Below the pieces are notes generated by a model. The model was not told where the DNA came from and made no database searches. It saw only the letters and a list, made by a program, of their open reading frames with translations. From Sycobia sp. Sy_11 (lineage: Eukaryota > Arthropoda > Insecta > Hymenoptera > Epichrysomallidae), in assembly GCA_018907035.1 (NCBI GenBank), contig JACCIC010000356.1, positions 62,001 through 126,000 on the forward strand: a stretch of DNA of 64,000 nt. The letters are read 5' to 3'. The position numbers and the translations under genes were made by a program. Positions 55,728 to 64,000 of this stretch are shown here, piece by piece (the first letter of the stretch is position 1; each line of letters opens with the position of its first letter).

Positions 55728-56906
55728 TTAGGAGTGTGAATAAGTCTTTCCCGTTTTTTGTAAGAGATGGCGCCACCAATACTGTGCGAGTATTCAATGG
55801 TTACATATGTCATAATCAAAGCTTATTCATATGTCAACAATTCCATACTAACACATTAGTTAAAATTTTTTCGCATCATAAATTTTTGATATCGTGAAAA
55901 TGTCGAAATTTGAGCCGAGTCGACGTCATTTGCGGGAAGCTTCACTTTATTGGTTCAATTTGAAGAAATCTGCTGCCGAGACGCATCGATTGCTTCAGGA
56001 GGCTTATGGAGAAGGTTGTGTCGATGATTCAAGTGTTCGCGGATGGTTTCGACGCTTCAAAAGCGGTGATTTCGACGTGGAAGACAAGGAGCGTTCCGGG
56101 CGGCCGCGAATCTTTGAAGATCGAGAATTGGCGACTTTGCTTGATGAAGATTCTTGTCAAACGCAAGAAGAACTTGCTGAAGCATTGGGAGTTGACCGAA
56201 CAACCATTTCCAAGCGTTTGAAAGCCATGGGAATGATCCAAAAGCAAGGAAATTGGCGATGAAAAGTGGATACGTTACGATAATCCGAAGCGAAGAAAAT
56301 CATGGGAACTACCCGGCCATGCATCATCATCGACGGCCAAGCCAAATATTCATGGCGCCAAGCTCATGCTCTGTATATGGTAGGATCAGCTAGGTGTGGT
56401 TTACTATGAGCTTCTGAAACCGAATGAAAGGATCACAGGCGAGGTCTATCGACGACAATTGATGCGTTTGAGCCGCGCACTGCGAGAAAAACGGCCACAA
56501 TACTCCGACAGGCACGACAAAGTTATTTTGCAACATGACAATGCTCGCCCACATGTTGCACCGCCGGTGAAAACATACTTAGAAACGCTCAAATGGGAAG
56601 TCCTACCCCACCCGCCGTATAGTCCAGACGTTGCTCCGTCTGATTACCATCTCTTCAGATCGATGACGCATGGCCTGGCTGACCAGCACTTCCATTCCTA
56701 CGAGGAAGCCAAAAAATGGGTGGATGACTGGATAGAGGCCAAACCGGTCGAATTTTTTCGCAACGGGATTCGTATGTTGCCAGAAAGATGGGAAAAAGTT
56801 GTAGCTAGCGATGGCCAATACTTTCAATAATTCATTTGTAACCATTTTTTCACAATAAAGGCTCAAAATTTGAAAAAAAACGGGAAAGACTTATTCACAT
56901 ACCTGA
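55728..56906 (+). mobile_element. Mariner (mauritiana type) copy 3, internally deleted
   Basis: Same ends as copies 1 and 2, TA flanks (55726-55727, 56907-56908), 1179 bp. E1 has the empty site near 26207-26210 (TTTTTATTAATTTATTATTTTCC reads through). Confidence 0.95.
55900..56830 (+). pseudogene. Mariner transposase copy 3, 107-bp deletion
   Basis: Starts MSKFEPSRRHLRE. After 'MIQKQGNW' at about 56255, 107 bases present in copies 1 and 2 are missing, ending in TGG shared by both deletion edges, a short-repeat deletion. It removes the linker and most of the first catalytic block, and shifts the frame. A TAG then replaces a Trp codon near 56384. From 56396 the frame is good to the normal end with HDNARPH and APSDYHLF. 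Confidence 0.93.
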
Positions 56907-56908
56907 TA

Positions 56909-58299
56909 TTATTTTCTAAAATACGCTTATTTAGAATAAGTAATTTAAAAATAATTTAATACAATAAATAAAATAATCTATTTTAGATAAATATCAAATA
57001 ATGATTTAATTATTTTTTTAAATTACGTAATTTTATATTAAGAATAGTCTAGAGTGCCATTATGTTCCATATAATTAGTATTTTTATATTCTTTACCCGA
57101 TAGAATCAAGTACGGTTCTGTCAAATTATAGATTACCATACCAATTTTAGATTAAAAATACAGATTTATAAGATAAAATTTAAAAAAAAAAATAATACAA
57201 TAAAAATGTAATTGTAAAGAAAAAAGTGCACGGCAATCCTGACAAATTCAAATTTATTTAGATAATACGCAAAACTATAAAAATTTAATATTTTTATTTA
57301 CGTTTTTCATATTATAGCATTGCAATAACAAAACTAATATTTTATACATAAAGCCAATAAAATGAAAATATTGAATTTCTTTATATCTAAAAATTATACG
57401 TGTAAAGAATGTCAACTTGGTTTTCTATAAAATGACGAAGAAAAATTCCTTAGATTACATTCCTGGTACTAAAAAATAATTCCAAATTTAAGTGTAGAAA
57501 AAAGGAGTTATAATGGCTGATTTATTGCGCAAGAATAGATTAAAAGTAGAATTTCACAGGAATACTAAAAAATTAGAAACAAATCAAAGAATGACCAACA
57601 AAAGCTGAAAAAATACTTTCAAAACTTTCAGAACAGAATCGAAAATTAGCGTTATACATCACCTCGTAGGCATTTAATAATTTTGAGTAGGCTGAAATCT
57701 AGTCACTACGAACTAAAAATAATTGAACTATTATGGTTATAAAATAGACAAATCTTAGAATGAAAAATTTCAACATTGTTATAGTAAAATTAAGAAGAAG
57801 GTATAAGCTAGGTCCTTTTATTTCTGTCTAGTAAATAATAATTTTATTTCAAATGCAAGTTTTAACTACTATACTGCAAGAAATTAATATTTATAGAATA
57901 ATAATTTATTATGTTATTTGTTTAATAAAAAATAATTTAATAGAATACATAAACTAACAGTTTGAAAGAATTATAAAATAATAAAGTCTATTGTGTATTG
58001 GATTTTGTCATCCCAAAAATTAAGTATAATAATTAATTTTACAATTGTTGACCTTAAACAGACAATTTTGTATATCTAAATTTTCGAAAAAAATAATTAA
58101 TTTGAAAATATTATTCGCTGTTATCTTTATACTTATTTCAATATTCATAATTAAGAGACCCCATTCTATTCATTAATGAAATAATTAATATCATTTAATT
58201 TTTTATCATTTTTTTTTGTAACATTCCATAAACCAAAATTTCGTATAAAATTGTGTAAATCATTGGCAAACAAGTTTTGATATAAACTCAATATGAAGT

Positions 58300-58343
<44 letters not shown>

Positions 58344-58704
58344 CGTTTGCGACCACAACGGCCCTTGACATTTTTGAGTAAGTAATTTGGTTAGAAATTA
58401 GGAGTATGGAGATTATATATGTTAATGTGTGTGTAGATACGCATACATATATGCGTATTTCAATCAAACGCTGGATGTCGAGCTGATGTTTCTTTATTAC
58501 TGCTCGTCTCCTAGTATCCTTATCTTCTACACTTAAATATACTATATATTTAATTATCAGTGTTACAGTCCAATATAAATTAAAATTAATACATAATAAT
58601 ATCAATACATATACATATCAAAATTAATACACATATATATGCATATCTCTCTCTCTCTCTCTCTCTCTCTGTGCGTTTGTATGTGTGTAAATTTATATAT
58701 ATAA

Positions 58705-58755
<51 letters not shown>

Positions 58756-59004
58756 AACTTCTTGTGACAAATGATCAACTACTCCGCTACTTATTTCATA
58801 TGAATATTATAAAATATAAATTTTGTATGGATCATTTATAATTTACATATTTAACTTGGGCTACTACGGCCCTGATTAATACTAGAACAATCGATAAAAC
58901 AGAACAGCATTTTTTGTACACTTCAAGTTCCGTAAACTTCCACAGTATATTAAAAATCAGGCGCTTCAATCGATTTTAACTTCCGCCAGAGGTATGGAGC
59001 ACTC
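56909..59004. other. Right part of E2
   Basis: Matches 26211-28400 and 34962-35529 of E1 but without the solo LTR and R1-clade elements; it is therefore the ancestral state. 58031-58435 is E sequence lost from E1. Contains (TA)n at 58301-58339 and 58710-58751, and (CT)n at 58648-58671. The + strand has MADLLRKNRLKVEFHRN at 57514-57565, see findings. Confidence 0.75.
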
Positions 59005-59008
59005 TTAA

Positions 59009-59544
59009 TACCCCGACATACAGCAGCTATTACAAACGTAGTTCCATAGACTTATATATTAGACCACGCGTTTAAGAGTTCTCCTCACCATTGTTGGAAG
59101 TCCGAATCGATCGATGCGTCTCATAGAGAAAAATTTTGCGTCAAGTTAGAGAACTAAAATCAATGGTCTGCACTACCGACATTTCAGGAACGTATCCACA
59201 ATGAAAATTGTATGAATAGCCCTCTTTCATATATATATATATTATATATATATATACACTACGTCTATGTAGCGCTCGATGTTATACACGAAAGAACGTT
59301 CCTTATCAATGCTTCTTATTTCAGAATCATATTTCATTTCCTTGCTCTGTCGCGAGTACTTGCGAGTAAAATGTAGCATCTCAAAGTTCGATAATAAGTT
59401 GCCAGTACGAACATATGGCAATATTGAAATGCATTTTTGTCATTTATAATAACTTTTCTGATAACAAATATTAATATTCAAGGCAATACATATTACTAAT
59501 ATAGTAAAGATAATTAAAAATTATTCTTTAATAAATAAATACAT

Positions 59545-59605
<61 letters not shown>

Positions 59606-59690
59606 ATACACTAGCTCATTAATTTCTAAAAAATTCTGTAAGCATATTTAGAATTTAGAATATCTATTCAGAGCTTATAAAATTTGAATA
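59009..59690. other. Repeat fragments and (TA)n
   Basis: 59045-59065 shares TATATTAGACCACGCG with 19605. (TA)n at 59555-59602. No gene. Confidence 0.55.
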
Positions 59691-60383
59691 TCAACCAGTA
59701 ATCTTATCGCAGTGAAAAAAATAATTTTTCTTATTTATCACTTAGGATCAGGAAATACAATTTCCATAAAAAAATGTGCAATAAATAAAGTATGTGTAAT
59801 AGTAAAAGTAGAAAAATTTTACAAACATTAGTAAAATCTATAATATTTATTTCATATATTCTGTTGAAAACAAAAGATACGAATCCTTCATGTTTCGCAT
59901 TTAAATTCTTTGTGCCATAAGTTTTTTGTGTGGAATTTCTAATGAACAACTGAGTATATTATTTAAAAAAATTAATTTTTATAATAATAATCAATAAAAT
60001 TATTCCAAACTTCAGTTGTTTATATATTCGTTCAAAAAATAGAATTGTAATACCCAAAACGAATTGATAGAGAAAGTTCAAAGACGGCATAACATTGAAG
60101 CTTATAGGAACAAGTATTGTTACCAATGATTCAGAAGGAAGTTTAGCTATATCACGAACAATATATAGTACATTGGTGGCTAAGGCTTTAGACTGCGAAT
60201 CAGAGCGTAACCTTCGGATGGACTCTTTGAGAACCGATTAGGTAAAAAATAGTCTTCAACGTATTCTTCAAAGAAATCAAAATCATGAAATTGTACAATT
60301 ATATTGTTAGATTATTTTAGCCTTCTATAAATAATAAAGCAAAAAATACTTGAAACTAAATATTGGAGAGTATCGTAAGAGGA

Positions 60384-60643
60384 TGTAAACATATGTGTCC
60401 GCTGGGTCTTATTACGATCTGCGTCTTTGCTGCCCTGCGCGGAAAATGATTTATGAATTTATTGCCTAGATGTATGATGTGTTTTTATAGGTTTTATGTT
60501 TCTCACAAGGGCTTGCACAGTTTTCAATTTCGAGTACCGCAGTTAGTTTTGCGTTGTCCTTTCGTTTGAACAGACGTCTTTTCTTTCCTCGTTTGAAATA
60601 AAGTTCATATTAAAAAATTATTTCGTGTATCTTTATTTTAACA
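60384..60643. mobile_element. Candidate short solo LTR
   Basis: Within the extra block of the left arm, TGTAAACATATGTGTCC ... ATTTTAACA runs TG to CA, holds a GAAATAAAG polyadenylation-like signal near its end, and is more GC-rich than its surroundings. About 260 bases, the size of copia-type LTRs. No flanking duplication is evident, so this is tentative. Confidence 0.3.
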
Positions 60644-60670
60644 TTCCACCTACTATATTTAATAAAAATT

Positions 60671-60673
<3 letters not shown>

Positions 60674-60717
<44 letters not shown>
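60674..60717. repeat. (TA)n tract
   Basis: Inside the extra block of the left arm. Confidence 0.9.
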
Positions 60718-60722
<5 letters not shown>

Positions 60723-63277
60723 CAAAATTAATAGAGGTTCAAAAAAATAAATTTGCCAATCATATCGTAATGTTAATTATTTAGGGTTTTTTATAATCAA
60801 AAATCAATCAAAATTAATTTAAACCGAACGAAATGAGTGTTAAAAATACTGATTAGAAATCCACATTTTTGTATAAATAAATATATTAAAGGAGAATAAA
60901 TTTATGTATTTAAATGAAATCTTATTAAATTGAGTAAATAATTTTTTATCGGAATTATTTTTCTTTTGTAAAAGTTTAATTTAATACTACTGCCATATTA
61001 TCTTGATTCAATATTATACGATTTAATTTAATTTAATATTAATATTAATTTAATAATATTTATTAATGGAATGCATTATGTTTTCAATAATTGTAATAAA
61101 TAAAATATCCTCTAAAATATCAAAACTTGATATTTATATTATTTCCTTATTTTTAATACTTCTAAAGATATTTTGCTGATTATAATTGTTATTTCTTTGC
61201 TAATTTTTGTACAAACATCGTTTCACACCTATAAATCGAAAGTCATTTACAATGCCGAATAGAGGGGCTACTCCGATTGAGAGTCAAGTTCTCCAAAAGT
61301 TTTCTTTCGGCTCTCGCCGAGCTCTCTTGCTTCTCTTCTGTAATACAACGCCAAGTAAACAGTACATCAAAGTTCATCTATAACATTGTGTGGGCGATAA
61401 AAACGAGAGTTGAAAAGAACTGGAGAGAGCTAAAGAAAACCAGAGAACGTCGAATCTCATTATATATTTTTAGATAATTTTACTTTTTAATAATAATTTA
61501 ATTTTTTTTATTTAAATTCTATATTATCTTGAAAAATAATCTTTGCATTAAAAAATGGAAAGAGTACATTTCGATTTGAAGTTAATTTTTCATAATAATT
61601 ACGTATTTGAGACACCAAAAAGTTATGTGCTTTTTGGCTCTCACTGAGCTTTCCCCGCCTCTCTTCTACTTTCAAACTGGTTCTCTTATTCCCTTTACAA
61701 ATAAGTAGTACGTTCTTTATAAATGATAACAAGAGAACAAAAATAACTTTTTTGATTTTCTATTTCAACAACCATTTTCTAGTCATTTTTTATGCTATAA
61801 TGGACAGTTCAATTACAATCTATGCTTCACTATAAAAATATCACATTTTTGGTTTAAAAACAGATTTTTGGAGTTTCTTCATAAAATGCTAAATAGCTGT
61901 TTGAATAAGTTTTTAATCACAGACTAAGAAATAAACAATAGTCATTAATACTTTCTACCACTTGCACAATAATAATAGCTTCAAACAAGACAATGTGGTG
62001 CATTTATCTATTCATTTATATTATAATTTTCATTGTTTTTCATCTATAAACAACGTACACCTTATTTGTAAAGGGAAGAAGAGAACTACTTTGAAACTAG
62101 AAAAGAGACGGGGAAAGCTCTGTGAGAGCCAAAAAGCACATAACTTTTTGGTGTCTCAAATATGTAATGATTATGAAAAATTAAATTCTAAATCGAAAGT
62201 TACTCTTTTCATTTTTTACTGTGAAGATTATTTTCCAAGATAATATAGAATTTAAATTAAAAAAATTAAATTTTTATGAAAAAGTAAATTTTAATCGAAC
62301 TTCCCGTGGTCCTCACCTGCGCGCAATAGAATTTATTAAAAAATATTTATCTCAAGAAAGAACAATTAGACATTATATCGCGAATATCTAAAAATTACCT
62401 AAAAATATATAATGAGATTGGGAGTTCTCTTGTGTTCTTTAGCTCTCTCCAGTTCTCTTCGACTCTCGTTTTTATCGCCCACACAATGTTATAGATGAAC
62501 TTTGATGTACTGTTTACTTGGCGTTGTATTACAGAAGAGAAGCAAGAGAGCTCGGCGAGAGCCGAAAGAGAACTCTTGGAGAACTTGACTCTCAATCGGA
62601 GTAGCCCCTCTATTCGGCATTGTAAATGACTTTCGATTTATAGGTGTGAAACGATGTTTGTACAAAAATTAGCAAAGAAATAACAATTATAATCAGCAAA
62701 ATATCTTTAGAAGTATTAAAAATAAGGAAATAATATAAATATCAAGTTTTGATATTTTAGAGGATATTTTATTTATTACAATTATTGAAAACATAATGCA
62801 TTCCATTAATAAATATTATTAAATTAATATTAATATTAAATTAAATTAAATCGTATAATATTGAATCAAGATAATATGGCAGTAGTATTAAATTAAACTT
62901 TTACAAAAGAAAAATAATTCCGATAAAAAATTATTTACTCAATTTAATAAGATTTAATTTAAAATTAAAAAAAAATTTTAAATAATAATACAGATATATA
63001 CTCAGTCGTTCATTAGAAATGCCAACAGAAAACTTGTTGCACGTAGAATTTAATCACGAAACATGAAGGATCGTATCTTTTGTTTTCAACAGAACATATG
63101 AAATAAATATTGTAGATTTTACTAATGTTTGTAAAAATTTTTTTACTTTTACTATTACACATATTTTACTTATTGCGCAGTTTTTATGGAAATTGTCTTG
63201 CTCGATACTAACTGATAGATAAGAAAATTTTTTTTTACTGCGATAATGTACTGGTTTACATTAACATTATTATTTAC

Positions 63278-63280
<3 letters not shown>

Positions 63281-63337
<57 letters not shown>
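63281..63337. repeat. (TA)n tract
   Basis: Pure TA just outside the right arm of the inverted repeat; counterpart of 59555-59602 on the other side. Confidence 0.9.
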
Positions 63338-63340
<3 letters not shown>

Positions 63341-64000
63341 GCTTCCAATAAAAATCCATTAGAAGGTTCTGAAGTACAGCTACTAAATGTTATTACTAAC
63401 TATATTTTAGACATTAGGTTAATATTTGCAATGAAAAATAATCGTACTTTCTTACCATTTCCTAGAAAAAAAAATGTTTATATTTTTATCCATTTTAGTT
63501 GCCCATTTTCTACGGTTTGAACCATTTTTCATTCATCGTAATTCTAACAAGGGTTCTACCATATCAAAATATTTTGATACCAAAGTTAATAACAGCTACA
63601 TTGTTATGACTGCTAATAAATGGCACACATTCGAGAAATTGTAACACCATGGATATATCGCGTAGTGTATTCTCGTCGGGTCAGGAGATGTATTTTTCAT
63701 TCGAATAATTTTTTATAAAATGTTTTAAATCTATTATTTGAGTCCGAGGCAAGCTTATGTAATTTTCAAAGCATAAATGCTTCGACGCCAAATGCACTGT
63801 AACATAATATGAATATGTAAGTATTATAAATTAAAGAGTCGTTTTAAAGAAATTAATAATATCAAATATCTTCTATATGAAACAATGTTGAGCTTTGCAA
63901 AAAGTATTTTAAAGAAAATTTGTCTATCTCAGAAAAATAAATTTTTAAGATTGTATTTGTGTTTCCGATAAAAGTCGCTTTTTTACAAAATATAAACTTA
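63338..64000. other. AT-rich DNA, no gene seen
   Basis: No frame over 60 codons and no known element up to the window edge. Confidence 0.55.

Larger units (their letters stand above)
40303..59004. mobile_element. Large TTAA-flanked TIR transposon E, copy 2 (with nested insertions)
   Basis: Ends GAGTGCTCCATACC and GGTATGGAGCACTC are perfect 14-bp inverted repeats; TTAA lies outside both (40299-40302, 59005-59008). Nested inside: gypsy 40888-49340 (with mariner copy 1), solo LTR 50012-50503, mariner copies 2 and 3. Without these it is about 7.3 kb. A frame at 40407-40691 (95 codons, + strand) is open here but has stops in E1, so is not supported. No transposase recognised in either copy. Confidence 0.85.
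59694..63262. repeat. Large imperfect inverted repeat (foldback-like)
   Basis: 59694-60000 pairs with 63262-62985, 60925-61480 with about 62960-62395, and 61490-61725 with about 62280-62040, around a spacer of about 315 bases. Arms are roughly 85-90 percent alike by eye. The left arm carries an extra block at 60001-60925. A 66-codon frame (MRVKFSKS...) appears once in each arm (61277-61477 +, 62595-62395 -), as expected from symmetry. No transposase and no target duplication found; both outer flanks are (TA)n tracts. Could be a foldback or long-TIR DNA element. Confidence 0.75.

Noticed and set aside
40303..59004. E as a Polinton/Maverick
   Set aside because: Inverted ends are only 14 bp, flanks are TTAA rather than 5-6-bp duplications, and no integrase or DNA polymerase is seen.
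60170..60235. tRNA-like sequence (GGTGGCTAAGGC...)
   Set aside because: A-box resemblance only; no B box or cloverleaf, and no poly(A) or duplication found.

Overview
The window is AT-rich eukaryotic DNA, most likely from an insect and plausibly a hymenopteran such as an ant. That reading rests on several mariner families (one close in type to Mos1/Mboumar mariners), a Penelope-like element, an R1-clade retrotransposon, a Ty3/gypsy element, many (TA)n tracts, and one small-intron host gene. The species is inference. Nothing prokaryotic is present.

Only one convincing host gene is seen: a four-exon adenylate kinase 2 (36499-37505, + strand, 249 aa). A short acidic open frame ending in a splice donor (514-675) and decayed coding traces at 4200-5560 are weak further candidates. 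Almost everything else is mobile DNA.

Layout. 1-11.3 kb: mariner remnant (679-1712), an LTR-like repeat carrying a TATA box and a tandem hairpin array (L1, 1915-2560), two decayed mariners with intact ends (6604-7833, 9935-11262). 11.8-17.2 kb: two near-identical Penelope-like elements fused head to head as a 2.5-kb-armed palindrome, each arm with a 633-aa RT/GIY-YIG frame and a hammerhead-ribozyme-like motif at its outer end, flanked by a 15-bp direct repeat. 18.3-21.1 kb: another mariner, then a tandem pair of an unnamed repeat (W), the second holding a tRNA-derived SINE.

21.1-35.5 kb and 40.3-59.0 kb are two copies (E1, E2) of one large transposon with 14-bp terminal inverted repeats and TTAA target duplications (piggyBac-like insertion signature, no transposase seen). 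E1 holds the second hairpin-array repeat (L2), a solo LTR and two tandem R1-clade elements, one with an intact 1000-aa ORF2. E2 holds a gypsy element with two 955-957-bp LTRs that has gag and integrase but no protease/RT/RNase H, three copies of one mariner family (one with an unbroken transposase frame), and a second solo LTR. Because E1 and E2 are paralogous, each often preserves the empty site of an insertion in the other, so the order of events can be read directly.

59.7-63.3 kb is a large imperfect inverted repeat of unknown type; the rest is AT-rich with no recognised gene. The strongest novelty candidates are the covarying hairpin array in L1/L2, the large TTAA element, and the Penelope palindrome with its ribozyme motifs.
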